Source: Bolinopsis microptera (Eukaryota; Ctenophora; Tentaculata; Lobata; Bolinopsidae). Taken from it: a DNA stretch of 64,000 nucleotides. The position numbers and the translations under genes were made by a program. Below, piece after piece: positions 34,301-46,689 of the stretch. Every line of letters begins with the position of its first letter. The first letter of the stretch is position 1. The DNA is taken from contig NC_087076.1 of NCBI RefSeq assembly GCF_026151205.1, forward strand, positions 17,267,919-17,331,918, written 5' to 3'. Under the pieces are notes generated by a model. It worked only from the letters and a program-made list of their open reading frames with translations, had not been told where the DNA came from and made no database searches.

Positions 34301-37300
34301 AATGAGTTTGATGAGTACAGTGTTGAGTGATAGTTGAGGTATATATAAAATACCTGGTAGTTGACAACAGCTTAAGTTATTTAGTGTTTCAATTGTTGCT
34401 TGATTATATAAATGATCGTGTCCCGTTTTTTCCGCTCTCTTATGACAATGGAGGATGACAAATTAACAATTGTAAAGTTAAATTATTTTATTTTACAGTT
34501 GACGCCAAAATGATAAATTTGTAATATCGTAATAGACGCTCTTAAATATTTAATATCGATAAGCGAACACTTTTAAGTTCAATTTACTCTTTATTGCTCT
34601 TATAACCCGTGACAATATTGTTCTTATAACTCGTGACAATGTTGCGGGAACTAATGGAGTGTGGATTGATTACTGGGAAAAGCTCGAACATGTTCCCGCA
34701 AGCTGTTTGATTAAAATTTACAATTTATGGCAGTCGCAAAGCTTTTATTTTTCCTCCACGTGACAGCATTCGATTGCTTGCGGAGAGCTTTGCAGATATA
34801 TCGTAACATGTTGTGCTCCAACATTATTAACTCCATTCCTTGGATGGGAAGGTGTCCTGTTAATTACATAATCTTGAAATACCATCACCGTAGTCCGTAA
34901 GACATGTGACTGTGATGAACACAATCGGTTTCTCCATTATTATACATACGATTTTATGTAAAGTAAAACAACAGTTTAACATACCAAAAGTTTCGTGCCA
35001 TTCTAGAACCTTTAGGAATATTTTAGGAACATTTTAGGACGAAGTTTCAAGTTTGTACCAGGGAGTAGTATTAGTAGGTATTAACACTGCAGATAGTGTT
35101 TACATGAACCGTAGTTTAACTTGGTATCCTGCTCCCTCAGCGCCGGGCACTCTGTCACTGGATAAATCCAACAACAAAACATACTACATATTATATACAT
35201 ATTTTCATGATGGTGTGATCCTTTTGCACATTGCTTCTTATCTGACAAAATTGGGTTATTTTGTGTATTAACGGGTCCTGGCGGCTGACAGTTACAGTTG
35301 TGCTTCATCGGAAACTATCATTAAATCAACTAATCAAGTTGTCGTTCAACTGTTTTCTTTACTGTCAATGCTTCGACTCGAATGCTAATCTCGTCTGATA
35401 GGCCAATTTTGAATTTCCGCTATTTTGGGACCCCAATTTGCAGCGAACTAAATTCTTTAAACCGGTCACAACCAATCTGACCCTTCATCAAATCAAGAAT
35501 TGAAATTTAAAATTTGATATGTACTTGAAATGTACTATGCGAATTCCGATCCACAATTTTACGTGCTATTTACCTCAACAAAGCGGCCTTCCGTTCTTCA
35601 TACATCACGTCAGTCGGTCCCCTATAATACTTGCTCCTACGTAATATTTAGTAACCGAAACATAGCAACGTCTACCTTACACAGCCCCGTGCGACTCATA
35701 ACCCGCTATATTATACACAGTGCGTAGTGATCAACCTGTAATAACTGTATCCGTGTATTACAGTTAACCAGTACACTACTCTCACTAGTCTTTGTTTTCA
35801 CATGGAAATATTCAAATTATGGACCTCAATTCACACTGTCGGCTGCAGCTCTGTGTTGTGTACATTTTGTACATTCTGGTTAACCACATTCAGAGGTGAA
35901 AGCTACTTGTTTTAATTAGAATGTGCGTGTATAATCTAGAGTACATTTAGAGTACATTGTTGTTACGTGTAATTTTAGAGTACATTTAGAGTACATTGTT
36001 GTCACGACGTGTAATGTATGAGTACATTTAAAGTACATTGTTGTCACGACGTGTAATGTATGAGTACATTTAGAGTACATTGTTGTCATCTTATATTCTA
36101 GGAGGGGTATAGGAGGAAATCACGCGGTATTTTAAACGAGGTAATTTTGGGGCAAGTGCTGTTCTTGTACTTTAATTGTTAACTCCGTAATAATAGGTCA
36201 TTGATCTTAGTGTGTGGGAAACAGTTAGTTTACAAAGAAACTGATCTACACTGTGTCAGGTTAATTTTCAAAGAAAATCACTACATTCTTAAAATTCACA
36301 AGTTGGTCACCACTTAACAAGTTTCATGTTTGACTAATACTCCACTGTCTCAGCGTTGGAAGAGAACGGAGAAGATAGTAAAACCTCTGACGATGCCGCT
36401 CAGCCACCCAAACTGAAGGATCTCCAACACCAGTCAAACTTTTCGGATGACGACGAGGAGCTGGTAAACCTGCATGATGATTTCGGGGACTTTGAGACAG
36501 CTGAACCTAAGCCATCAGACAATGTGTTTGAACAGGTATTTAATTATGATTATTAATTATTATTATAATTATATTATGACTATAATCTATAGTTATGGGA
36601 CTGGTTTTTTCGGTATGGTATTAGTGCCGAAAAAACTCTGACCAAGCCAAATGATTAAGGTTTATTAAATCGGCCGGTGGTCAGTGATTTAATTGATTAT
36701 TTTGTGATACTTATGTGTCTCAAGTACTCGCCCTCTTTCCCACTCTCGCTCTCTCTCGACTCTCAACTAAACTTTGGTGAGCAAATCAAGCAACTTAAAA
36801 CATCGTGTTTTCTGAAACTAAGAGACCTTGCTAAGATGAAAACATTCCTCACAACCAAACAGATGGGAACACTGACTCAAGCAATTGTAATCTCATCGCT
36901 TGACTACTGCAATGCACTTTACTATGGTTGTAGTCAAGCCTCAATTACGCAGCTGCAGAACATTCAGAACCGAGCATGCCGTCTGGTTTTTGGATTAAAG
37001 AAGAGAGACTCAGTCGAGGAGAAGCTCAAATCCCTTCATTGGCTCAAGGTGAAGGAGAGGATTGAGTTTAAGTTATGCTTACTGATTTTCAAAGCAGTCA
37101 ATGGTGTTGCTCCTGCATATCTGTGTGATCTAGTAACATTTGTTAGTTCGAGTAGCAGAAGAACTTCCTCCTTACACCTACCCGTCGGATCTACAAGATC
37201 ACACCCAAGAGCGTTTCAGACTGTTGCTCCGAAAATCTGGAACCAACTACCAATTGAAATTAAGACTTGTTCCAATGTTGATCTGTTCAAAACATTATTA

Positions 37301-40300
37301 AAAACTCACCTGTTTAAGAAAAGTTATGGCATGAGCGATTAATCGACAATATAATAACTTTATGTTATTTGCTTAAACTGTTTAGGATGCAACCTAATGT
37401 CATGATCTTTTTGAACTTATTAGCAATTAGACTGTTAGCTCGCTTCACAAGCATGTCATCTTCGTTCCAAAACTTTTTATGTCCTATGCATACACTCCTT
37501 GATAGTTATCTTGATCTAGTATCTTTGTTTCACACAATAGAGCATAAGTTTTGTGGTTTATCCACTGGGCTTAGAGTTTGTGTTTAAGCTACCAAATTTT
37601 ATTATTATTTATTATAACAGATTTGCTATATAATTAGGTAATTTGACAGTAGACCTCAAGATTCCATATCAATCTACAATTTATAAATTTGAATTTTTAT
37701 TAGAAAAGGGACTACTAAGCTATATTTATCTGCACCGCTTTGTTGGCCAGTATCAACTCCATTTTTTGGACTTTGGTCGCTTATACGGCCTAAGCGGTAT
37801 ACAAATAAAGCGTTATTATTATTATTATTATAAGTATTACTATTAGATACGTGAGGGGCACTCAGAATTAAATTGCGGTCTGTTTGGACTGAGTGACTTC
37901 ACACTTTCGTACCGGTTTAACTACGAAAATGTAATGCATGTTTTCGAATATAATAGGCGGGTTTATACTTTTGCATTTCAACTGCGATAGTGAAGTCCCG
38001 GCCGTAGGCACGGGTTACACTAGTTGCTTTATATTAAGGATATTAAGGAACATTTTGGAAGTGTAACATCTCAAATGACAAAACTGAGGTTTTCCGTTTT
38101 GCACCCTTCTACTTAAACCTTTAAACGGGTGTTTTGGATTGAGATTTGAGGTTATATATTACGCCGTGCTTTTCATTCAGTTCAGTTTGGCACCTCTCCA
38201 GATTCTTTTGAAACCTCAAGATAAAGAACATAACAATGATTATACATCATATAATATGAATATATTATGTAAAATATAATATACATATTTATTATGTATA
38301 CTTATCAAATATAAATATAATGAATATTATGATTAAGTAACTCTCATGACTCATGTAGCAGTTATATATTATATAACGCAAAATATATAAGTTATGGTAG
38401 CCCTTAAGCTTATTGTATAACCATGCTCAATATGTGTTAATGTGGGATACAATTAAATTATATTGTGTAAATCATGCTTTAGTTGCAGTTTAAGGGAATA
38501 GTTGAACTTTGCTATCTCTTTGCAGACTTGGAGAGCTTTAAATTGTTTGAATTTGAGTAGTTATTTGGACATTGAACGATAAATGGTATTTATATAGGGT
38601 GGCCCAGATTACAGTGGGTGTGACACATCACCCCCAGTATGTATAACAAATTACAAAACTAGCAAACAGTTTTACAGCAAAAGCTATGCCACTGACCACT
38701 CAGTGAGCGTGAAGTAATTAAGATAAATAAAGATCTAAACATGTAGGGTGAAGGGTTGTGAATCGATTTTGTTAATAGTGTTAAAAACGACGGTTGTAAT
38801 TTACATTACTTCTTGCTTTCAGACGGAGACATTGGACGATATATTTGGACGGTTATCTCCTGTGACCAGCATGCCTGAAGATGCAGAGCTAGACCTGATA
38901 GGTTCGTAGAATATAGCAGATAATTCATATTGATAGTTCTACCTTATCGGACCTTATTTGGACGGACATTACATGAACAGACATAATTATGAACGGACAT
39001 TAATATGAACGCTCGAAGGCATTCAAAACCATCAAAAATCCGAATTTTTTCAATTTTTTTGACGTTTTTTAAATTTCAGCAAATGATTTTTAAATCCATT
39101 TTTATACAGTAAGTGAGAAAAGCAGTCATTGAGCAGTAAAAATGTTAAAATATGTGTACATGATCAGTGTCTAATATCACATATCATCTTCATCAAATGG
39201 GTTTTCGTGCATGAAATAGTCCATGCTTAAAGCATCAGTGATTTCTAGCTTTATGGAAACCTTTTTTATCAAACTACCCCGGTCCAGTATTTCAGTGTTA
39301 ACTTTTACAAGCCATTCGGCGTGAAGTGGTTTTATCTTAGACAACTTAGGTTAACCTTAACATCACGTGGAGCTTTCCTAGCACTGTTTCATGACCGCCC
39401 CCGAGTAATATGAACTATAACAACGTCGGACAATGTCCTTGGAAACACGATTTACCGTAATATCTAGAGGCTGGAACAAGTTTGTCATGTTGGCGGGGAC
39501 TAGTTCATGAACTATGTTGTTGAGTGCCATAATTTCGTTGACTTTTTTCCGCCAAGTGACCCTTGAAAATATCATATACTAGTAGAGTTTTCTGTGCCTC
39601 CGGCAGACCAAGGAGAACCTTTCCATCGTTAACTTACGGCACAATAAAGTTCTCAAAGTTGTCATATTCTGGACAAAAAGTTCGAAATGAAAAAATTTTT
39701 GAAAAATTTCAACGGACTTTAACTTGGACGGACATTAATTGAACGGACTTTATTTGAACGGACATTAAGATGAACGCTAGGGCCTCCAGCGTTCAAGTAA
39801 TGTCCGTCCAAATAAGGTCCGATAAGGTAGTTGATGTATCACTCTGACTACTAATTGATATATTATTATCATGTAATTCTAGTTTTGGGTTTTTTTGGCA
39901 TCAGTTAGTTTGAAGTTTCTGAAGTGAGATATAATGCTCTTGGGTAGTGGTCAGATTGAATAGGTTATATTGGAAACCACGGGTTAGACAAGGTCAGATT
40001 GATAATATCCAATAAACATATCCAACAATATGTAATAACTAGCTCGGAGTGAGCGACACCAAATTAATTTGTTAGACACAGTCACATTTAGTTTGGATCT
40101 CTAGAAGATTTTGCTAAGGATGTTGGGTAATATGAGTGGGATCAGTATTTTTCAATTCCCTGACCAGATTCTGACGAAGCTATTATATTAAAGCTATACA
40201 CAATTTGAAATATAATGATATAAATTACAGTAGTAAATAAGTCGTACGTGTCTAGACTGTAGTAAATCTTGACTCAAAAATTTGACTACAATAAACCGTT

Positions 40301-42086
40301 CTATTTCGTTAAAAGTAGATTTGCAGGCTTAGGATTGGTGGACGCAGACGGCGACGATGACGACGAAGACGACACAGAAGGGGCGATGGCAGGAGGTCTA
40401 GTTGGAGACCACTCTTCTCAATCTGACCCTGTCCCTAACATTCCAGAAGGAGTTGACTGGTTCGCTAACCTACAAAATCAGGTTTGTGGGATTTTTAGGA
40501 GAGGATTGATCCTTTTTGTAAAAACAAAAATCATAATTTATCCCATTTAAACTGTGGATAAACAAAGAGAAAGACTAGCAATTTATGACACTGCAAAATG
40601 CCACTAACAATTTTTAGCGCCTCTCAGCTCTGAAAGATTGTATGTAAATTTCATCCCAAGTGACGGCTAAAACTAACATGTAAAACTGTGGCAGGACCCG
40701 TCGGGGGAGAACCCTGAAGAAACATTAGACTGGGCCATGATGAACGACCTTCTCACCCAATCTGATAACGATTTGTTATCAGCTCCAGCTACTGATCAGG
40801 ACATGCTGCAACTCAGTGCTGCACTCGCTAATCTTGATACTGGTAATTTAAAAAATAAGATGTCTTCCTTTTTTTCTGTTTTTTAGTTTTACAGTACTTA
40901 TTTTCCGGATAATCTTAACTTCACATTGCTAGATTACTTTTCACTTTTTCTCATCTTTGAAGCTTGCACAGTTTGTCAAATGGAAATGACCCTTTTGTAT
41001 CTAAGGTGCCGCAACAACACTAGAAAAGCTATTTCACTAGTCACTCTTACATCCTAGATAACCTTAGTAATATTATAACTACAGGGTGGGCCAAAAGTCA
41101 GTACCCATACGTTGGCCTTTATAGGTCAGTCACTGAGTGCCCAATTTAAATACTTCTTTCTGGTATGACTTAGTACCACCACTGGTTCGAGGAATTTGTC
41201 AACTCGAAAAATATTCGCGTTCATTTTTTTCAAATGGAGGTTCATTTTCACATTTATTTGATAGTTTGGATAGTCGGATCAAGGTAAATGTTATTTAATT
41301 GTGTCTGGCCATTCGAATTACGTTTGTCCTGAAAGAATTAGAACTGTAGATTCTCAGATGACCGAGATATGAAGCATAACGAGTTTATTCATTACGTGTG
41401 ATCAGGTGATTGGTTTACCTAATCACGTGATAAGGTGACCCCGTTAACTACCCCGTTAAACATTATGGGAATTGTTAAGGGTGCCCAATTAAGGTGTCGT
41501 GTCACGGTGTCACATAATCACCCAGTCAATTGTGTTAACGAGATACAGAAAATGCTTGATAACTTCGCCATTTCTAATCCGTTTTGCCTCATGTTTTCAG
41601 ATCATATGCAACATTTGATAATCTACCGTCTCTGAAAAAATTAGGCGTTCAGCATGTTCAGAGAAAACAATATAGGTGTTTTAATATTGAATGGGCGTGG
41701 TCTAAAATATTCGAATTTTCAAATTTTGACGACGGAATCCTCGAACCAGTAAATACAGTATGCCATCTGCAAAGCAACAGCTCTCAAATATAAAACACGG
41801 CGGAGCTATTAAGGCCAACGTATGGGTACTGACTTTTGGCCCACCCTGTATATAAATTTGTTTATGTGAAAATATCCCAGGGTTGGATGACAAGCAGCCG
41901 GACCTTTTAATGGCAGGAGAATCAGAAGAACCAGGTGGCAGCGGCCTTGAAACAGAGGGCACCGAAACAGGAAAACAGAACATTCCAAACAAACAGCAAA
42001 TGCAACCACAGCAGTTTAACGCCTGGCTAAATCTGTTTTCTGAACTTGATCCTATCGCTCAGAGTAAATCAGGAAATGTTGCCTGA
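31351..42086 (+). CDS. ICA1: Islet cell autoantigen 1-like BAR (AH) protein
   Basis: Eleven coding exons: 31351-31413, 31646-31945 (start could be 31694), 32269-32415, 32943-33104, 33399-33572, 33769-33904, 36354-36535, 38823-38901, 40327-40481, 40695-40842, 41881-42086. All phases agree, giving about 583 residues (human ICA1 483). Residues ~45-300 form the arfaptin-homology BAR domain: KMKTKYWLGKQQ, SSLDAKLSYFHH, EAGKMM, FTVDRMEQFRTEFRASLLWL, ISQELNPEDREQLEKFRKVQ. The middle is acidic and low-complexity (DGDDDDEDDTEG). The extreme C-terminus AWLNLFSELDPIA matches the conserved ICA1 end. ICA69 acts on Golgi and secretory-granule membranes with PICK1 and Rab2. The protein is ~100 residues longer mainly in the acidic linker. 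Introns 6-10 host repeats. Confidence 0.92.
32596..32684. repeat. Mini palindromic element, copy 2
   Basis: An 89-bp hairpin with TAAGACCC-type ends and paired GGCACGTAACGC / GCGTTACGTGCC arms around ACTACGTAATCGATTAG. Same family as 18091-18175. Lies in ICA1 intron 3. Confidence 0.8.
32876..32930. repeat. Tandem CACGTGATAC repeat before ICA1 exon 4
   Basis: Three copies of CACGTGATACACAGT-like sequence end 12 bases before the exon 4 acceptor at 32942. Each carries a CACGTG E-box core. Whether this has a role is unknown. Confidence 0.7.
35937..36090. repeat. ~42-bp tandem repeat in ICA1 intron 6
   Basis: About four copies of a unit containing GAGTACATTTAGAGTACATT and GTTGTCACGACGTGTAATG, itself including the shorter AGAGTACATT duplication. 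Confidence 0.8.
36690..37845 (+). mobile_element. 5'-truncated LINE with (TTA)n tail in ICA1 intron 7
   Basis: The open frame 36677-37342 carries LDSQLNFGEQIKQL, SLDYCNALYYG, LQNIQNRACRLVFG, LHWLKVKERIEFKLCLLIFK, PAYLCDL and RSHPRAFQTVAPKIWNQLP, the conserved region after the reverse transcriptase in CR1/L2-like elements. A 3'UTR follows and ends CGGTATACAAATAAAGCG plus (TTA)n at 37811-37845, as expected for L2/CR1-type tails. The catalytic reverse transcriptase domain is absent. It is in the same orientation as ICA1. Confidence 0.85.
38942..39827. mobile_element. Pogo/Tc1-type element with 31-bp inverted ends
   Basis: An 886-bp element with identical 31-bp terminal inverted repeats starting CCTTATCGGACCTTATTTGG, flanked by TA (38940-38941 and 39828-39829). 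Subterminal copies of GAACGGACATTA are present. Inside is a minus-strand DDE transposase relic. It lies in ICA1 intron 8. Confidence 0.88.
39378..39575 (-). pseudogene. Pogo/jerky-like DDE transposase fragment
   Basis: 65 residues containing NNIVHELVPANMTNLFQPLD followed by ITVNRVSKD. This matches the family pattern 'I.L..IPPNTTDLLQPLDVSVNK.FK' next to the last catalytic acidic residue of pogo/Tigger-type DDE transposases. The rest of the enzyme is absent or shifted out of frame, so the element is not autonomous. Confidence 0.75.
41082..41848. mobile_element. Mariner-type MITE, copy B
   Basis: A 767-bp relative of the element at 20159-20874, with 38-bp perfect inverted ends (CAGGGTGGGCCAAAAGTCAG, then TACCCATACG) and TA duplications (41080-41081, 41849-41850). 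It sits in ICA1 intron 10, only 32 bases before the last exon, so the acceptor region (TTTGTTTATGTGAAAATATCCCAG-type) abuts its end. Confidence 0.92.
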
Positions 42087-44640
42087 TAAGTCGTTACATG
42101 GTCTCTAGTACATGAGGTTACTGGTTAGTGTACTCCTAGTCTATGCAATGAAATGGTGAGATTTGTTGACTGGGTGTCCCAATATCGTGCACTTGAGTAC
42201 ACTTATATAATTGTGGTCCATGTTTTTATCGGGAAATTGTGTCCTCTTCAGCCGCCCTCCTACCGGGTAAAATTGAGTTTTGATTTTATTCCTTGTGTTC
42301 CATGATTCCGATCATGATGATGGGAATCATGAACACCGTCCTGTGTTCCGTAAGATACCACTGAAATATTCCTGAACTACATCTCGCTGTAATATCACGT
42401 GTTAAGGAGTACTACAACTAACAGGGTCTCATGTACTAGATTCTAGATGAACATTATTTAACGACTATTGATGTCTGTAGAAAATAGCAGAATATAGGGG
42501 TATCACGTGATCCATATAACCTGCGGGGACTGTTACCTTATATGGGCATCACGTGACTGGAGGTCTGGGACTTTCCGATTATCGGGACTGGAATGTAAAT
42601 ATTACATTATATAAAAGTCGAGTGGTAATGTCGATGTTTTCGCAAAAATTCAACGTTACGAAGACTCAAAGTTGTTGCTGTTTATAGTTTATTACTTGCT
42701 ATCTTTTACTTTAATTTACGTTTAACTAGAAAACTTAATATTATGAGAGTACGTGATTTGGTTTGAAGCATGTGTTTAGTTTTTCACTTCTGGGATAGAT
42801 TACTTTAATTATTGAATTTCTTAAAGCCTCTTAATATAAAGTTGATTTCGTAAACGGCCGATATGATTTTTCAGAAAAAAATTCATTTTTCTATGAAAGT
42901 CTCCATGAGTTACATTAAAAGATTAAACATTGACAGATCTGAAGGTGTAAAACCTTCTGTACAAATTCCGAAACCGAGTCATTTAAACTAGTCCTAAACT
43001 AGCAGTTTTATAAAATAGAATGTTATTTGCGTGAATAAACCACGAGTAATCGCTGTTTATCACAAGTTGAGAAATACACGAACTAATCGACTGTGGCCAG
43101 TGGCTGTGGCATATCAAGTTTCCGAAAAATTCAATGAGATGTTTTGTAACGGCGATGTGTGCACCGTTTAATTGAACGTAACAGAGAAAATGTTCGCTAT
43201 GGAGCCGAAGATTCTGGTTGATACTTTCGTCAAATAAAACTGGTACTTCGTAATGAATTTATTTTTTTCAATTTGATGCCATCAAAATATTTAATAATTA
43301 ATTTGCTCTTTTTTTTTCATTTCGACTGATTTAGCATGACATTTCGTTAAATTTGACCTTACTTTAACTATTTAATCATTTCTCAAATCTTGTAGTAATT
43401 TGTACTTGCTTGCCGATTTTAATAATAAGATAAACAATAGCTATATTTGCTGGCAAAGAGAGTATTTGATAAATTATTATTTAGAGAGATTGATTATATG
43501 AATACTAATTAACTTGATATGAACTGTTAAATGTGCAACTGTTTGGGTGAAATTTTGTAAGTTATGTTTAAGCGAGTTGTAATCATTATTTTTCATCCAT
43601 AATTTCTGATTTGTAATTGCCACTGTGATGGATGTCTAGATGTCCTAAATCGCCTGTCTACCGAATGTTAAGTTTGAAGAGCTGTACTAGAGTTCTTCTT
43701 GTCCCGTGTTACAAATAACAAGTTTGTAATTTGATTAAATCTCGGCCAGTCAGGCATGCTATGTTGGAATGTTGTCAAGTTAGAGGGTTTATAAGAACTG
43801 CCAAGACACCTTCAGACATTGCTATTAATGACGCTGCCCCAGGCCATTAGATGTAATTAGTAAATTCCACAGCGTTGTGCAACGTAACTCCAACTCGGTT
43901 TCTGAGGAAGTTTCATGACAGGAACACGCGATTTTCCTGAGTTGCCGATAACTGCACTACTGTTTTGCTCAAACTAGCGCGCGCGATATATAATATTATG
44001 CATATCGCGCGCATACATATATGTACGTAATTTAACGAACGTATATATATTATATCATATATAATATATATGTCGAACTAGCGAGAGTGCTCTAGTGAAA
44101 CTACGAAGTAAATCTAACTCATATTTGACATCATCGGTCGAGAACCCTTTCCATTGAAGATTATTTTAAGTGAAGAAGGGAACTAACACTTCTACGTGTT
44201 GAATTCCCAACTTGAATCAATCATAGATGGTGCTTTCAAATTGCCTATTCCATCCCTCTTTCGAACGTCCAATGGATCGACCGATAATATCATGCACATA
44301 TTATGGGTATTGCATCGATCAGATCATTAAGTATAGCTTGGCTTTTCTTCACGATCCGTAATTTTATGATTTGTCATTAAATTAGTAGAGTTCCCACTAA
44401 ATTTTAAAAAAATTTGTTAAGTTCGTAAAAAATAATCGAATAGTTCGACCGCCCTTGTTTACAGTACACTACAATGTAGATGTTCTGAAGGATTATCGTA
44501 ATAAGATTCTTGATCTTTTTGGCACGCACCCCTCCTAATTTAACCCTCAATCAAGTATCCTATTATACGGCTTAACGGCTGAGTCGACCGAGGAGATCGC
44601 ATATATCCAATGAATCCTTAACTGTTAACTATAAAAATTA
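42087..44640. other. ICA1 3' flank and intergenic
   Basis: No supported exon. Contains the ICA1 3'UTR and AT-rich spacer. A palindromic AT/GC patch (GCGCGCGATATATAAT...ATATCGCGCGC) lies at ~43978-44012, followed by an alternating AT palindrome to ~44070. Confidence 0.5.
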
Positions 44641-44652
44641 CACTCTCTAGAT

Positions 44653-44719
44653 TGAGTGACACTGGGATTCGAACCCTGAACCTTGTACACAGCTCTAACA
44701 TCTAACCACTAAGCCACCC
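44653..44719 (-). repeat. tRNA-derived SINE head
   Basis: On the minus strand the sequence reads GGTGGCTTAGTGGTTAGATG ... GGTTCGAATCCC, an RNA polymerase III A box and B box in tRNA spacing. The acceptor arms do not pair and the anticodon arm is poor, so it is a SINE head or tRNA pseudogene and not a functional tRNA. A body may extend leftward to about 44520. Confidence 0.65.
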
Positions 44720-46525
44720 ATGGTTTTATTGTATCTGTTAGGAGTCGTCCGATTAATCACGGAGGGGTTTCTAAATAATTACGCTAGTGTAACACCACAG
44801 CTACGTGTAAAACTGATTACGGAGGGGGTTTTTAAATCGGCCAAAAGTGATTACATAATGTCACCCACCATCTTTATCGTAGTCGGGCCGGCGGAACTGT
44901 TAAAGTTTTATAGTTGTTACTGGGAACGGTGCTTGTGGCATGCGAAGCCGTACAACGTATATGTAATATGTGAACAATCCCCTAAACTAGATAAGACAGT
45001 GGACAAAGGTGTCCTTCGAGATGTGACTCACCTGCAGGCTATGTACTTTATTTTACAACACGCAAGGCGTTATCCATAATAGCGAATAGACCATGACCAA
45101 TTCCAGCACGTCACATTGCACATGCTTTAACCAATATCATAGATATTCACCAATATCATAGATATTCATGGTTGATTGTCAATTTAAGATAATTCTACCA
45201 CTTTTTGAGTCAACTTGCGCATCCATTGACATTCGAGTCAACTTGCAGTTCTGAAATTTTCGTGCAACAATATCGAGAATTGCGGGAGCGAGGTTGGTGA
45301 AACTCAGTAGTCCACATATAATAGGGGTCATTCACATATTACGTAATCACTTTTTGGACAATTTTTAAACCCCCTCCCATAAATCGATCTCAGATAATGT
45401 GTAGATCAATCTCACTTACGTTGCGACTTACGTTGAAAATTAACCAAAAAGTGATGACATAATAGTAGACGACCCCAATGGCCAATACTCCATGTTACGT
45501 ATTACCTTGTCTCACAGTTCAGCATTTTTTCGATTTCAATAAAATACGACCTCCGGATCGATACAAGTAGAGCCAGGTTGGAATGTAGAAGTCCCTCATA
45601 TCATGTGTTGTGTGTAAATACACCTTTATAAATTATGGGCCAATCCTGGTCCATGGATGTTTATCCAGCACCTTCCTGTATGAAGGTCAGCTTAGCTTCT
45701 CAATAGGTTCAATAGGTAGGTAGTTTATCCAGACCGGTCAAGCTGATCAGATTCAAAGTGGGTCGGCCGCTTGGTTGATTTGTAATTGTACATAATATAT
45801 TATTTCCGTGAACATAATAAAGTTAATTAAAATATTATATTCACGTGGGCGCCAAAAAGGCCTTACTTTCAATACATAATTAGAGTTCGCGCGTTCCATT
45901 AAAATACCTTCACCTTTAAGGCTTTTTGAAATTAAGGAAAGCAAACTGAACCAAAGAAAGCAAACAGTTACAGAAAAATCATATACATAAGGCTTCAATC
46001 AATTTATTATGAAAATAAAACTTTGTCTTACATTTGTAATAAAAATGTTTAAAATTAATCAAAATACAAGATCTGAATTACCAAAATCATCAAATTCAAA
46101 GTCAAATTTTTCGAAAGATTCAAGATTTTGTGCAACAGTCAGATGTTGTACACACATCAAGGAGGGATAACTTTAAATTACAAATGCATACAATGATAGT
46201 TCGTGATATCGAAATTGTCTTATTTGAGAGGCTATTCACAATGTTGTAATGAACAGTTTTAGAGTTCATATTGTCCGTGTTTACACATCCACTTTATATG
46301 TAAAAACAGGTAAAAACTTATTTATATTTTTCATCAATTTCTATATCTATTAAAATACCAAAATACAAAAGGTTTCAACTCCCATCAACATTAATCTAAA
46401 AATAGTGCACTACCTAAATAAGTTTCGGAGCTCTATCGATCATATTAAAAACGAAACTCAATCTCAATTTCACCAAAAACTCCACGGCAACATGACCAGA
46501 CATGCCTTACGGCCCAAAATTCCGA
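44720..46525. other. Intergenic, adaptor 3' flank
   Basis: Between two convergent genes. 44741-44880 carries degraded GGGGTCGTnCGATTAATCACGG-like MITE remnants. 46003-46008 is a minus-strand AATAAA that could serve the adaptor gene. A 119-residue plus-strand frame (44720-45079) has no recognisable domain and overlaps the remnants. Confidence 0.45.
45324..45476. mobile_element. 153-bp MITE with GGGGTCATTCACATATTACG ends
   Basis: Left GGGGTCATTCACATATTACG with ATCACTTTTTGG is answered by CCAAAAAGTGATGACATAAT and GACCCC on the right. It is the shortest complete member of the family also seen near 1820, 6030, 9204 and 30530. Confidence 0.75.
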
Positions 46526-46689
46526 TCACTCCGCAGATTCCACATAGTTACCAGGGAAAAGTCCTCTTACTCCATTCAGACTTCCCTCATACCAACCGTC
46601 GGGGTTTTTCACGTGCACAGATACAATATCTCCTGGATTTAAGTTCAGTTCATCTGACGCTGTCGCTGCATACGGGAATATCACTTGAA
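46526..46689 (-). CDS. SH3-domain terminal exon of the adaptor
   Basis: The last exon encodes 54 codons plus two split bases. It shows the SH3 hallmarks in order: an ALYDY-type IFPYAA, the acidic RT loop DELNLNPGD, the DGWYEG tryptophan, and GLFPGNYV, stopping after VESAE. The upstream exon ends EEEDPVIEK and the split codon gives V, reading EKVQVIFPYAA, which parallels the EKVVAIYDY of Abi. The acceptor is TTCTCTCAG. Confidence 0.95.

Noticed and set aside
44653-44719. Functional tRNA gene
   Set aside because: A and B boxes are present but the acceptor stem and anticodon arm do not pair properly.
44720-45079. 119-residue plus-strand frame
   Set aside because: Overlaps degraded MITE sequence, has no recognisable domain, and starts within the SINE flank.
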